NCBI RefSeq assembly: GCF_012223425.1 | Contig: NZ_CP038798.1 | Span: forward strand, 124,001 to 188,000 | Reading direction: 5' to 3' | Length of the DNA: 64,000 nucleotides | Origin: Mycolicibacterium frederiksbergense | GTDB taxonomy: Bacteria > Actinomycetota > Actinomycetes > Mycobacteriales > Mycobacteriaceae | Notes under the pieces: generated by a model | Database searches by the model: none | Seen by the model: the letters and a program-made list of their open reading frames with translations, nothing else | Told to the model about the DNA's origin: nothing | In this document: piece after piece, positions 9,001 to 16,981 of the stretch | How the letters are laid out: every line of letters begins with the position of its first letter | Position numbering within the stretch: the stretch's first letter is position 1 | Position numbers and translations under genes: made by a program

Positions 9001-11997
9001 GCCCACAACGTCCTCACCCCCAGAGCCACCCACCCCAACACCGCCATCGACGTCCTCGAACGCGTCCTGGCCCATGACGGCGCTCAAGTGTCGGCCACCA
9101 CCGAAGCCGATACCGCCGTCGACCCGTTCACCCGCCTGGGCATGGCCGCGCGCATGTACACCCATTCGGTGGGGGCGCTGGCAGAAAACGCCCTCGGCCC
9201 CGACCGCATGGCCGCCATCGACGCCACCGCGGACCAGACCTACACCGGACTTACCCGCATGCCCGCCTGGCCCGTGCTGCGGATGCACCTGGCCACCATC
9301 GCCGTGTCCGGGGACAACCCCATCACCTGCCTACGCGACGCCGTCGCCCAACGCGAGCTCACCACCGCCGCGGATCCGGCCGCCGTCCTGGACTGGCGGC
9401 TGGACAGCACCAGTGCGCATTCCGCCCGGACCGGACCGCTGCGCTGGCTGCCCGACCTGCCGACCGGACTTCTCGACGACGACACCGACCACGCGGCCTA
9501 CCTGCACGCCCGCCACGACCTGGTCACCTCCCTCGCCGGCGCGATCCGCGAGACCGCAATCCACTGGGACGCCAGCACCGCCCCGCCGTGGGCGCGCCCA
9601 CTGCTGGACGCCAGCCCGCAGCTGCGCGCCGAAATCGCGGTGTTCCGCGCCGCACACGACGTGTCGCCGGCCGACACCCGCCTCACCGGCCCGGACCAGT
9701 ACGCGGTCCGCGATCGCAGCATCCAGAAGATGTTGGAAGACACCGCCGCCCAGGCAATCGGTGTCACCACGCCAAACACCGCCCGCTTCGACGGCCTCGT
9801 CGACGCGGTCGACCCCCGGGTCCGCCGCGACCCCTACTGGCCCCAGCTGGCCGCCCATCTGGCCCACGTTGCCCGTACCGACGTCAACCTGCCGCAGTTG
9901 CTTGGTGACGTCGCCGCCGAGGGGCCACTGCCCGATCTGATGCCCGGCGCCGCGTTGTGGTGGCGCCTGGCCGGGCGTCTGCAACCCGCCGTCCTGGAAG
10001 CAACCAACCAACATCTGCGACCGGGATGGCTGTCCGATCTGACCGCCGAGTTCGGCAGTGCCGTCGCCGAAACGATTGCCGCAGATCCCGCGTTCGCTCG
10101 TCTGGTCGCCGCGATCGACAACGCCGACCCCACCCGCTGGCAGCCCCGCGAGCTGCTCCAGGTCGCCCACGAACATCTGCGCGACGTCGACCCCGACGAG
10201 GACCACGGCGTCGCGATCCGACCCGACGAATACGCCCGCCTGCTCACCTATTCGGTGGATCTGTTCACCGGCGATCACCCGTACGACCACGACGACATCC
10301 CCATCCCGGACGAGGCGCCGCTCACCGCCGAAGAGCACGAACAACTGCTTCTGCACTACCCCGACCCCGAGCACTTCACCGGCGAGGACCAGGACCATCT
10401 GCATGTCGTCGGCCTGTCCGACGACGCCCTGTTGGCCAAACTGGGGCTGGGATACGGCGGCAACCTCATCGAGCCGACGGAGCTCTACGACGAGCTCCCG
10501 CCGGACCCCTACGACCTCTCCCTCGACACCGACGACCGGTTGGCGTTCGAGGATCTCCTGATCGAGCGTCCCCTTCCGCGACCCGTCGCCGACGTGGTGG
10601 CCGACGTCGTCGCGTTGCGCGGCCAGTATCACGCCGCCGCCGAAGCGGTCCGCCGCCAGCGTGCCCTGGTGATGGCCGATCAGGGGCCGGCCGTGCGCGC
10701 CGCCGATGCCGAACTGCTGGCGCTGCGCGCCCGCGCCGAACAGGACCGCCCCCACCTGCTGGCCGTCCAGAACGTCATGGCGCGGTGGGCCGAAGCCGAG
10801 GAACACTACGACGCCCTCACCGCATACGTGCAACACGAGCGCGATCGGCTCACCGAACTTCACAACGACCCCAGCGCAGACGAACTCGACGTCAGCAGCG
10901 CCCGCGCTGCACTCAAGCTCGCCCTGATGGCACTACCGGACACCACCCCAGCCGCCCAGTTCCACGCCGAACTCACCGACGCCCTGACCCGCCGGGCGGA
11001 AGCCGCGGGCGGCACCGACCGCATCGTCACCGCCGACGACGTCGACGCCGCCCGCGGTCGAGCACAAGACGAGGACATCGCCGCGCTCAACGCCGCCCGC
11101 GCCGACCGGGACCGCCTCGCCGCGGCGCTCGAGCGCGCCGAAACCGCCACCGCCATCGCGTTCGCCGAAGCCGAGACCCGCAGCGCGGAGCACATTCGCG
11201 AGAACATCGCGGCGCTGCGCACCGAAATCGACATGCTCAGTGCCGCCGGTGACTACAAGATCGAGCGCGGATTCACTGTTCCGTCCGAACTGGCCACCAC
11301 CCTGTCTGAGCAGACCATCCGCGGCTTGAATGCCATGGCGCGCAGCGGATTCACCGTCACCGCCGTGCACGCCGGTGACGCCGACGCGGCGCTCGACGCC
11401 CTGCGCGTGCTGCACGAAGCGGCCCTGGCCAGTGAACGCCGGATCTTGTGGTGCAGCACCGATGCCGACCGCGCAGCCCGCATCGCCGGACCCGACTCGG
11501 CCGACACCGCCCACACCGTCACCGACCTGCATCGATTGATCGCGACCCAGCAAGAGGAGCTGGACGGACAGACCACCATCGTCGTCGACCGCGCGAGTCA
11601 CGCTGCTCCGGAGGTCCTGGCCGACCTGGCTGAACACGCCGCCGACACCGGCGCCCGCCTGCTTCTCGTTGACGGCGATGACCGCGGGTGGCCGCCGGCA
11701 CCGTCTGCACCCCTGCTGGGACTGCTCCACCAGGATCTGCCGTGGTCGGTGACCTTGACCGTCGACATGGCGACCCCGGCACGACGGGCGGCCCAGCCCG
11801 ACCGCGACGCGATCCTCGATCAGGCCGACCGCTGCGACCCGACACTGCTCGACACCGAGGTCACCGACGCCCTCCAGCGGCGCCGGCAGTTGCGTCAACA
11901 GCACACCAGCGGCCACCGGGTACACAGCCAGCTGTGGGACCGCATCGACGCATCTGAACACGACAGCGACCGAGCCAATGAGAGCCGCGAACTCTAG
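6037..11997 (+). CDS. MOBF conjugative relaxase-helicase (TrwC/TraI-like), giant form
   Basis: A 1986-residue cytoplasmic protein that would nick oriT, stay covalently bound to the 5' end and unwind the plasmid. The start is typical of TrwC relaxases (IHKLTAGDGYLYL, residues 4-16; candidate catalytic Tyr13/Tyr15). DYYSEKGESPGRWMG follows at 35-49, and the metal-binding His triad lies in THRDSRAGDPDLHTHL near residues 272-288. An SF1 helicase follows: Walker A APAGTGKTTAM near 622, Walker B IIIDEVGKAG near 700, GDDQQLASISAGG near 730, and a motif V/VI region with DASQGMT and QLYVAMTRA near 945-975. The last 1000 residues are acidic and partly coiled-coil (about 1515-1730), ending in a second, degenerate RecD-like region. 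MOBF relaxases are often 900-1800 residues, so this is long. The ATG has no clear Shine-Dalgarno sequence. Confidence 0.95.
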   Translation: MMGIHKLTAGDGYLYLIRQTAAHDAEQRGRSSLGDYYSEKGESPGRWMGRGLPGLSDPPSRTWVTDVEEAMWRIDSGSAVIEDQMKAIYGLGLHPNAGKIAEHLIANMGTPKAAAKEAVSLGRPFVINDASTELQRRLAVAYRDHNLSESLSWNAPIDDTLRAKMRTTIARELFAETYDRPPLDDRELTGFIATQTRDQTTSTAGYDFTFSPVKSFSVLWALAPKDLAKTLEDIHDQAVADTLDYIENNMAFTRMGAQGVAQLDVDGVIAAGFTHRDSRAGDPDLHTHLAVSNKVRARGHDGIYRWLALDGRPLFKGTVAASEFYNSRIEALSVERAGLHFAETPPAERGKRPVREIVGVPTELNEGFSSRRVMIKARYTELAKSFQADHGREPTTVEAIALHQRATLDTRTAKHEPRSLAEQRQQWRTQAVEILGSPQALSHMLVDVRAPRRRDVADITDEWIAEQAATVVETVSEARSSWQRNHVYAEALRAVRAAGWATEHDVVEAITAAALGDPNSVGHARVTDTDLAEPAALRRRDGASVYSTHGTQLFTSQAILSAEKRVLHAAGQTDGRRLDGDLVEMALLAEKAERGRTLNTGQETLVREIATSGARFQLALAPAGTGKTTAMSVLARAWEESGGSVLGLSPSANAAQVLRDDIKATTDTIDKFIWLRRNPDATDDPARTWFDKIDENTLIIIDEVGKAGTLQIDEAITIALARGARIAGIGDDQQLASISAGGILRDIERTYGALNLTEVVRFKSRAEAQAGLALREGDPSGLAFYADAGRIHVGSGDTIIDAAYSRWAADTAAGHDSAMLAPTNEIVAQLNERARADRLDALAADPNHTSTAAAMRETTLADGLRASAGDIVATRRNKRALRLAGGRDFVRNGQRWRVDTVRNDGSLAVSRTDTGQKATLPAWYVNAYTALGYASTIDASQGMTIGSRTSTGTCHVIGSESLTRQQLYVAMTRATDESHVYLETAETDAHNVLTPRATHPNTAIDVLERVLAHDGAQVSATTEADTAVDPFTRLGMAARMYTHSVGALAENALGPDRMAAIDATADQTYTGLTRMPAWPVLRMHLATIAVSGDNPITCLRDAVAQRELTTAADPAAVLDWRLDSTSAHSARTGPLRWLPDLPTGLLDDDTDHAAYLHARHDLVTSLAGAIRETAIHWDASTAPPWARPLLDASPQLRAEIAVFRAAHDVSPADTRLTGPDQYAVRDRSIQKMLEDTAAQAIGVTTPNTARFDGLVDAVDPRVRRDPYWPQLAAHLAHVARTDVNLPQLLGDVAAEGPLPDLMPGAALWWRLAGRLQPAVLEATNQHLRPGWLSDLTAEFGSAVAETIAADPAFARLVAAIDNADPTRWQPRELLQVAHEHLRDVDPDEDHGVAIRPDEYARLLTYSVDLFTGDHPYDHDDIPIPDEAPLTAEEHEQLLLHYPDPEHFTGEDQDHLHVVGLSDDALLAKLGLGYGGNLIEPTELYDELPPDPYDLSLDTDDRLAFEDLLIERPLPRPVADVVADVVALRGQYHAAAEAVRRQRALVMADQGPAVRAADAELLALRARAEQDRPHLLAVQNVMARWAEAEEHYDALTAYVQHERDRLTELHNDPSADELDVSSARAALKLALMALPDTTPAAQFHAELTDALTRRAEAAGGTDRIVTADDVDAARGRAQDEDIAALNAARADRDRLAAALERAETATAIAFAEAETRSAEHIRENIAALRTEIDMLSAAGDYKIERGFTVPSELATTLSEQTIRGLNAMARSGFTVTAVHAGDADAALDALRVLHEAALASERRILWCSTDADRAARIAGPDSADTAHTVTDLHRLIATQQEELDGQTTIVVDRASHAAPEVLADLAEHAADTGARLLLVDGDDRGWPPAPSAPLLGLLHQDLPWSVTLTVDMATPARRAAQPDRDAILDQADRCDPTLLDTEVTDALQRRRQLRQQHTSGHRVHSQLWDRIDASEHDSDRANESREL

Positions 11998-12179
11998 ATC
12001 GCTCAGCCGCGACGATGGGGGTTGCGGCGATGGCGCGGACGCGTCGTCGCTGTGCAGAATTTCCGCAGGGACGAATCGGTCGCCCGCCAACCTCTCGAGA
12101 AATCGGGCAACCCCACCTCGGCGATGCGAGCGGTCAGCTGTGTCGAGGTCGGCTCAACGTCGAGTATGACGTTCTGCTG
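11998..12179. other. Convergent spacer between relaxase and TPR gene
   Basis: A 182-bp spacer between two convergent genes. I see no supported gene. No classical stem plus T-run is obvious, so transcription may end by another mechanism. Confidence 0.4.
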
Positions 12180-13229
12180 TCACCGCGGATCGGGAGGCCG
12201 TCGTTCCCGGGTGACGGTGGCCACCACCAGGACGACGGGCACGGCAAGGATCAACAGCAACGCCAGGATCGTCGGAAGCAGCATGGCCCCAAGTAGTGCG
12301 GTTTGAGCGCCCACGACCACGCCGACATAGAGCATCAGGGAACGAAGGGCGAGCAACTTCCGTTGCCGCATAATGGTTTTGCGGGTCTGGCGTGGCAGTC
12401 GGTGATGCCTCAGCCGCGTGTGGGTGAGCAGCAGGTGAGCCGCTCCCAGCCCCGCCACCGTTCGCGCGAAGGTCGTGGAGTGGCCGTCGGTGTGCTGCAC
12501 CCGCGCGGCGACCACGGCGATGGCGACGACCAGGACCACCCAGCTCGACTTGCGCAGGACGCTGGTCAGGACGACACCGACGTTGTAGCGGACCAACTCG
12601 GCTTCCTCGGGTTCCAGCCGTCCCACGTCGAGGAAGCCGTAAATGGCCCGCCAGTTCTGGCGCCGTACCGCGAAGACGGTAGCCAGACCGTGCAGGGCTC
12701 CGGCGTGATCGGGCTGCACCCGCAGCGCGTCCCGATACCCGGCCACCGCCTGGTCGCTCTCGATGTCGAAGTTGGCGAGCAGCACGCCGGCGCGCAGCAC
12801 CATCGTGTCCACGTCGTGCGGATCGAGCCGCAGCGCCTCCTCCACGGCCGTCAGCGCCTCGTCGAGGCGGCCTGCGGCGCGCAGAAGTTCGGCATGCCAG
12901 TGGTGCGCCGACGAGCTGTGCGGGCGCAGGGTGACCGCCTCCCGCGTCACCTCCAGCCCCTCGCCGATACGGTGTTGACCGTGCAGGGCTCGGGCGTAGG
13001 TGAGCATCGCACCCTCGTCCTGCGGCGCGATCGACAGCGCAGCACGCGCGGTCTGCTCGGCGGCGGCGAACTTGCCTTGGTTGACCTCGCTTAGGCCGAG
13101 GGCGGCGAGGAGGCGCGGGTGATGCGGGTCGGTAGACAGGGCGGACCTGAGCACCTCCTCGGCGCGCTGGTACCTGTTGGCCTCCATGTACGCCCAGGCC
13201 AGCGGCACCGCGGCATCGGCTTCGGTCAT
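12180..13229 (-). CDS. TPR-repeat membrane protein
   Basis: A 349-residue protein. Residues about 8-200 form five or six tetratricopeptide repeats (for example ANRYQRAEEVLRSALSTDP, GRLDEALTAVEEALRLDP), a protein-protein interaction scaffold. The C-terminal 120 residues contain three or four hydrophobic segments (WVVLVVAIAVVAARV, LMLYVGVVVGAQTALLGAML, ILALLLILAVPVVLVVATV), so it is anchored with the TPR part probably cytoplasmic. It overlaps the upstream small membrane protein gene by ATGA. A role in assembling the transfer machinery is a guess from context; the family has no specific function that I can name. Confidence 0.8.
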   Translation of the reverse strand: MTEADAAVPLAWAYMEANRYQRAEEVLRSALSTDPHHPRLLAALGLSEVNQGKFAAAEQTARAALSIAPQDEGAMLTYARALHGQHRIGEGLEVTREAVTLRPHSSSAHHWHAELLRAAGRLDEALTAVEEALRLDPHDVDTMVLRAGVLLANFDIESDQAVAGYRDALRVQPDHAGALHGLATVFAVRRQNWRAIYGFLDVGRLEPEEAELVRYNVGVVLTSVLRKSSWVVLVVAIAVVAARVQHTDGHSTTFARTVAGLGAAHLLLTHTRLRHHRLPRQTRKTIMRQRKLLALRSLMLYVGVVVGAQTALLGAMLLPTILALLLILAVPVVLVVATVTRERRPPDPR

Positions 13230-13627
13230 CGCGGGGTGGTCGCCTGCGGCGCATCCTCGCTGCGGTCGCGTTCCTTGCTTTCCTGCTCGTCACGGAGGCG
13301 GGCGGCCGCGGACATGGTGAACAGCCGCCCACCGACCTTGAGGTAACCAGTGCGCACGAATGCGTCACCGACGCTCGCCAACGCGACCAGTGCCACCGCC
13401 CATACGCTGAGCTCCCACCCCCGCGGGAACATCGCCACACCGCACAGGGCCGCGACGCCGCCATAGCCCGTCCAGTAGAACCGCCGCTGGATCCGCAGCG
13501 TGCGGAAGCAGAGGGCGCCCACGAGGCAGCCGAACCACCACAGGCCGGCTGCGACGAGGAGCGCCGTCGACCATGTAGGCATAGGCGGCAATGTGTTCGA
13601 GGCCTCGCTGGCCGCCAGGACGTCCAT
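13226..13627 (-). CDS. Small membrane protein coupled to the TPR protein
   Basis: A 133-residue protein starting at the ATG at 13627, with GGAG close upstream. It has hydrophobic segments near residues 18-40 (TALLVAAGLWWFGCLVGAL), 52-66 (YGGVAALCGVAMF) and 72-88 (LSVWAVALVALASVGDA), and a charged C-terminus (RLRDEQESKERDRSED). No family recognised. Its stop overlaps the TPR gene start in ATGA, so the two products are probably made in step and may interact in the membrane. Confidence 0.7.
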   Translation of the reverse strand: MDVLAASEASNTLPPMPTWSTALLVAAGLWWFGCLVGALCFRTLRIQRRFYWTGYGGVAALCGVAMFPRGWELSVWAVALVALASVGDAFVRTGYLKVGGRLFTMSAAARLRDEQESKERDRSEDAPQATTPR

Positions 13628-13839
13628 CACCGCTCCATTGTCCCAGCGCTGGTTGGCGGTGGGATGCACCAAAAAGCTGACACTGCAACACATGCCCCAA
13701 GGCTGGGCGTCACGGGATCCCCGGTGGCCGCGTGGGCGAGGCGGCCGAATTGGTGCGCTGGCAGGGTCGGGATCGGCTTTACGGTGGTGAGAGAGGTCAG
13801 AGCACACCGGTGCCTTGACGCGAGACAGGAGACACACCC

Positions 13840-14175
13840 ATGGGTGCATTCGGCGGAAAGACCATTCGAGCATTGGCCGTCACTCTCGGTGCCGGAGCGC
13901 TGCTGTCGACGGCGGTGGGCACCGCCTCGGCGTGGCCGATCCCGATCACCGGTCAACAGCAGAGTTTCATCAATCAAGCGCGTGGCGCCGGGTTCCCTGG
14001 CGACGACGATCAGGTCTTGACCGCCGGACTTCAGGCGTGCCGCCTGCTGTACACGGGGCAGGGCACCCAGGGCGCGGCCGGATCGCTGGCCGGCCAGTAC
14101 GGGACGTCGCCGGAGCAGGCCGCGTCATTGGTCAACGCCGCGCACGGGATCATGTGCACCCAAGCACCCGGCTGA
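13840..14175 (+). CDS. Secreted DUF732 family protein
   Basis: A 111-residue protein with AGGAG upstream of the ATG. Residues 1-32 form a Sec signal peptide (RALAVTLGAGALLSTAVGTASA, likely cleaved before WPIP). The mature part matches DUF732: FINQARGAGF..DDDQVLTAGLQACRLLYTGQG..A..LAGQYGTSPEQAASLVNAAHGIMC. Two Cys residues are set for one disulfide. DUF732 proteins are small exported mycobacterial proteins of unknown role, often multicopy. It is transcribed alone, divergent from the small membrane protein gene across 212 bp, which must hold promoters for both. Confidence 0.88.
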   Translation: MGAFGGKTIRALAVTLGAGALLSTAVGTASAWPIPITGQQQSFINQARGAGFPGDDDQVLTAGLQACRLLYTGQGTQGAAGSLAGQYGTSPEQAASLVNAAHGIMCTQAPG

Positions 14176-14310
14176 TTGCAGCTCAGCGGCATGTCGCGCG
14201 CTGTGCCTCCCATGACAGCCGAACGACTACCGCGCGGGCCCATGGTGATCTCCGGCGCACCGCGCAACCTGGTTGACGCCCTTCGTCTTTCAGATCGCGG
14301 TCGCTCGCGC

Positions 14311-15261
14311 TTACTGGGGCTCAGTCCCGCCAAGGTCCAGGGCAACCCGACCGGCGTGGTGCAACCGCTCGCCGAGTGCACCGTCCGATTCGGCTGGTGA
14401 TCTCTGATCCCACGCCACGAACGCTTTGGCCAACGCGTACACGACATCTGGGGGAATCACGTCGCCGCGTCCGCGCTCCATGTCGTAGATCCAGTTCAGC
14501 GTCGAGCCCACGCTGCGAGCCAGACGTGCCAACGCGGTGGCGGTGGCGTCGGGCTGTAGTGGCCGCGCCTCCCAGCTCGCCATGGAGTCGGCCAAGTCCC
14601 GGCGCAGACCGGAGGGGATGACCCCGCGGACCTCGGCGGTGAGCCACACGCTGGGTGGATGTTCGTGCACCGGGAGCCACAGCAGCGGTTGTCGATCGGC
14701 GAGCGCTTCGTCGAAGCCCGGTTCACCGGGGTAGCGGCCTTCGGCGTCCGGCCACACCACTTGCAGGAAGTCCACTTGATTTCCGGCGTTGAACTCCAGC
14801 GAGATTCCGAATTGTGACCCCAGCCAGCTGGGGTGCACTTGGGCCAGCATCAGCCAGTAGCCACCCACGGCCACACCGGGCATGTTCAGCACCCCGGAGA
14901 ACCGGTCGTCGTGTTCGGCCTGCCGCCCCAGCGCCACCGTGCGGTCGGCGACGGTGTTGAGGGTGTGGGTCATGACTTCGTGGCCACCGATGCCGTAGAT
15001 CGCCAGCTCGGGTTGCCGGTAGGAGTGCCACATTCCGGAGGTGAAACCGTAGGGCGGCGCCAGCCCGTCGGGTTGGGAGGCGCCCACGGTGGTGCACTGG
15101 TGGCCGTACCGCTCGACGGTGGCGACGGTCCGACGCTTCCGCGGCTCGACGGTGTCGGTTGCCCCGCCGGCGCAGATCAGACAGCGGCACCCGCCGCGGT
15201 CATGCGGTGTCGTGGTTTCGGAACGTTCGTCGCCCACCGGTCTACCCCGCCATCGGTGCAC
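14311..15261 (-). CDS. DUF4262 family protein
   Basis: A 316-residue soluble protein. The N-terminus has CRCLICAGG, and the DUF4262 core runs from about residue 48 (VERYGHQCTTVGA..PPYGFTSGMWHSYRQPELAIYGIGGHEVMTHTLN) to 175 (VDFLQVVWPDAEGRYPGEPGFDEAL..QPLLW). DUF4262 is widespread in actinobacteria and has no established activity. The C-terminal 110 residues are separate and helical (LARLARSVGSTLNWIYDMER), reminiscent of a DNA-binding or dimerisation region. A GTG start is used; a second GTG at 15237 is possible. It converges with the DUF732 gene. Confidence 0.82.
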   Translation of the reverse strand: MHRWRGRPVGDERSETTTPHDRGGCRCLICAGGATDTVEPRKRRTVATVERYGHQCTTVGASQPDGLAPPYGFTSGMWHSYRQPELAIYGIGGHEVMTHTLNTVADRTVALGRQAEHDDRFSGVLNMPGVAVGGYWLMLAQVHPSWLGSQFGISLEFNAGNQVDFLQVVWPDAEGRYPGEPGFDEALADRQPLLWLPVHEHPPSVWLTAEVRGVIPSGLRRDLADSMASWEARPLQPDATATALARLARSVGSTLNWIYDMERGRGDVIPPDVVYALAKAFVAWDQRSPAESDGALGERLHHAGRVALDLGGTEPQ

Positions 15262-15470
15262 TAGCTCTGCCGCAACGGTCTTGGCGCCATCGGCCCGACG
15301 TTACCGTCACCCCGCGGCGATCTGACCGGGTGGAGGAGCCGGGCAATTGACGCGACCGACGGTGCTGCTGAAGGTTTCTCACACTCCGTGGCGGTACGGC
15401 GGGAGCATCTAGCTACTCCCGCCGGGACGTCGGTGCTACCCAGCCCGGGGGTGGTGTCACACAGAACTGC
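15262..15470. other. Non-coding spacer upstream of the DUF4262 gene
   Basis: About 210 bases between the DUF4262 start and the end of the possible leaderless gene. No gene with a ribosome-binding site or natural composition is visible on either strand. It must hold the DUF4262 promoter, which I cannot place with confidence. Confidence 0.4.
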
Positions 15471-15764
15471 TCAGGTGAAAGCCAGAGCTGCATCACCAAT
15501 TCCGACTGGCTGTTTGCACTCGCCACGGGTACGTCGACCAAGGCCAGCCAGCCGCCATCGAAATCGACGCAGCCACGCCACCTGCCTACCAGGCATCCAC
15601 GGTTCTAACCTCGCGGCCGAACCGCGGACCCACATGGGGACACCGGTCATCGGCCGCCCAAGGTCCGGGAACACCTTCTCGATGTGAACCCAAACCGGCC
15701 TGTCGACGCGGCGCAAGGTGGGGTACTGCTCACCGTCCGACCACCGCACAAAAGGATCGCACAT
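15471..15764 (-). CDS. Small basic hypothetical protein, possibly leaderless
   Basis: A 97-residue protein reading MCDPFVRWSDGEQYPTLRRV and then WVHIEKVFPDLGRPMTGVPMWV. The first two thirds have a natural protein look, while the end is Arg-rich. There is no Shine-Dalgarno sequence, but a TATAGT hexamer on the minus strand ends 8 bases before the ATG, which would place the transcription start at or next to the start codon. Leaderless mRNAs are common in mycobacteria. No family recognised. It could also be a chance frame, but composition and promoter placement favour a gene. Confidence 0.45.
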   Translation of the reverse strand: MCDPFVRWSDGEQYPTLRRVDRPVWVHIEKVFPDLGRPMTGVPMWVRGSAARLEPWMPGRQVAWLRRFRWRLAGLGRRTRGECKQPVGIGDAALAFT

Positions 15765-15772
15765 GTGTTCGA

Positions 15773-15778
15773 ACTATA
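15773..15778 (-). promoter_or_regulatory. Candidate -10 box (TATAGT) for a leaderless transcript
   Basis: Minus-strand TATAGT matches the TANNNT consensus of mycobacterial SigA -10 elements. Eight bases separate it from the ATG at 15764, so the mRNA would begin at or very near the start codon. Confidence 0.4.
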
Positions 15779-15876
15779 GCCGCTCAACCGGGTGGTGACT
15801 ATGACGAGTGGTGGCCGCCCGTCGGTCTCCGTGGTGGCCGTCGCCGAAGGATCAGCTCGTGGCCCGAGTGCGTCGC

Positions 15877-15882
15877 GCTAGA
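15877..15882. repeat. Left target-site duplication GCTAGA
   Basis: This is the 6-bp direct repeat flanking the left end of the IS481-family element; the identical copy is at 16976-16981. Confidence 0.9.
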
Positions 15883-16975
15883 TGTATTGACCACGGACGT
15901 TGGTAACGGCGTGGTGAGGTGACAAGACGAAGACCTCCGAGTGAAGTGCGAACTGTCTAGGAAACGCACCAACTCACTGCGGAGGTCTTCGTGGTTCACC
16001 GTAATGCCCCTTTGTCTGAAACCGGTCGTCTGCGGCTGGCTCGTTGCATCGTCGATGACGGTTGGTCGCTGCGCCGCGCGGCCGAACGCTTCCAGGTGTC
16101 GGTCCCTACTGCGGTCCGCTGGCGAGATCGCTACCTCGAGCTGGGCCAGGCCGGGATGGCCGACCGCAGCTCACGGCCGCATCAGAGCCCGAACCGCACC
16201 CCGACACGGACCGAGCGGCGCATCATCGGCGTGCGCGTCACCCGCCGGTGGGGGCCGGCCCGGATCGCCTACCTGCTGGGATTGAACGTCTCCACGGTGC
16301 ACAACGTGCTGCGCCGCTACGGCATCGCCAGGCTGCGCTGGCTCGACCGGGCCACCGGCCGCGTCGTGCGCCGGATGGAATCAGCGGCATGCGGCGATCT
16401 GGTGCACGTCGATGTCAAGAAGCTGGGCAGGATCCCCGCCGGCGGCGGCTGGCGCATGCTCGGACGCACGAAGGGTCGGCGCAATTCTCAGGCGGACAAG
16501 ACTGGGACGACCAACAAGTACCGTCAGCCATTGCGGGGCTATCACTTCCTGCATACAGCCCTCGACGCGCACTCGCGGTTGGTCTACTCCGAGATGCTGG
16601 CCGACGAACGCAAGGACACCGCCGCAGAGTTCTGGAAACGGGCCAACACCTGGTTCCTCAAACAAGGTATCACCGTGCGAAAAGTGTTGACCGACAACGG
16701 ATCATGCTATCGGTCACACACCTTCCGTGAGGCGCTCGGCGACGGCATCGAGCATCGCCGCACCAGGCCGTATCGGCCGCAGACCAATGGCAAGGTCGAG
16801 CGTTTTCACCGGACCCTCGCCGATGAGTGGGCCTACGCCCGGCTCTACGCCAGCGACGAACAACGCTGCCAGGAGTACCCCCGCTGGCTGCACACCTACA
16901 ATCACCACCGCGGTCACACAGCACTCGGCGGTCAACCACCAGCCAGCCGTGTAACTAACCTCTCAGGTCAATACA
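15883..16975 (+). mobile_element. Complete IS481-family insertion sequence with 6-bp target duplication
   Basis: The element is 1093 bp. Its ends are inverted repeats beginning TGTATTGACC on both sides (15883-15892, and the complement at 16966-16975). The first 10 bases are identical and about 19 of the first 25 match. GCTAGA at 15877-15882 is repeated at 16976-16981, a perfect 6-bp target duplication, so the insertion is intact and probably recent. It encodes one DDE transposase. The target lies at the TAG stop codon of the PE/PPE-like gene, which is left unbroken. Confidence 0.93.
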
Positions 16976-16980
16976 GCTAG
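15991..16980 (+). CDS. IS481-family DDE transposase
   Basis: A 329-residue transposase. Residues 15-60 are an HTH domain (LRLARCIVDDGWSLRRAAER..SVPTAVRWRDRY). A leucine/arginine-rich second HTH follows (RWGPARIAYLLGLNVSTVHNVLRRYG). The catalytic rve core has D in DLVHVDVKKLGR (near residue 138), D in VLTDNGSCYRS (near 233) and E in NGKVERFHRTL (near 271), the DDE triad of the IS481 group. The frame runs out of the element: the last sense codon AGC and the TAG stop are completed by the duplicated target, so this copy's C-terminus depends on its insertion site. It is probably functional. Confidence 0.95.
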   Translation: MVHRNAPLSETGRLRLARCIVDDGWSLRRAAERFQVSVPTAVRWRDRYLELGQAGMADRSSRPHQSPNRTPTRTERRIIGVRVTRRWGPARIAYLLGLNVSTVHNVLRRYGIARLRWLDRATGRVVRRMESAACGDLVHVDVKKLGRIPAGGGWRMLGRTKGRRNSQADKTGTTNKYRQPLRGYHFLHTALDAHSRLVYSEMLADERKDTAAEFWKRANTWFLKQGITVRKVLTDNGSCYRSHTFREALGDGIEHRRTRPYRPQTNGKVERFHRTLADEWAYARLYASDEQRCQEYPRWLHTYNHHRGHTALGGQPPASRVTNLSGQYS

Positions 16981-16981
16981 A
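16976..16981. repeat. Right target-site duplication GCTAGA, carrying two stop codons
   Basis: This is the right copy of the target duplication. Its central CTAG palindrome supplies TAG on the plus strand (16978-16980) as the transposase stop and TAG on the minus strand (16979-16977) as the stop of the PE/PPE-like gene. Confidence 0.9.

Noticed and set aside
9331..10863. A 510-codon minus-strand frame opposite the relaxase
   Set aside because: It is a codon-position shadow of the GC-rich relaxase gene; no ribosome-binding site, no family pattern, and the plus frame has clear relaxase/helicase motifs.
12154..13464. A 436-codon minus-strand frame overlapping the TPR gene
   Set aside because: Arg/Pro/Ala-rich shadow; the overlapping frame has well-formed TPR repeats and membrane helices.
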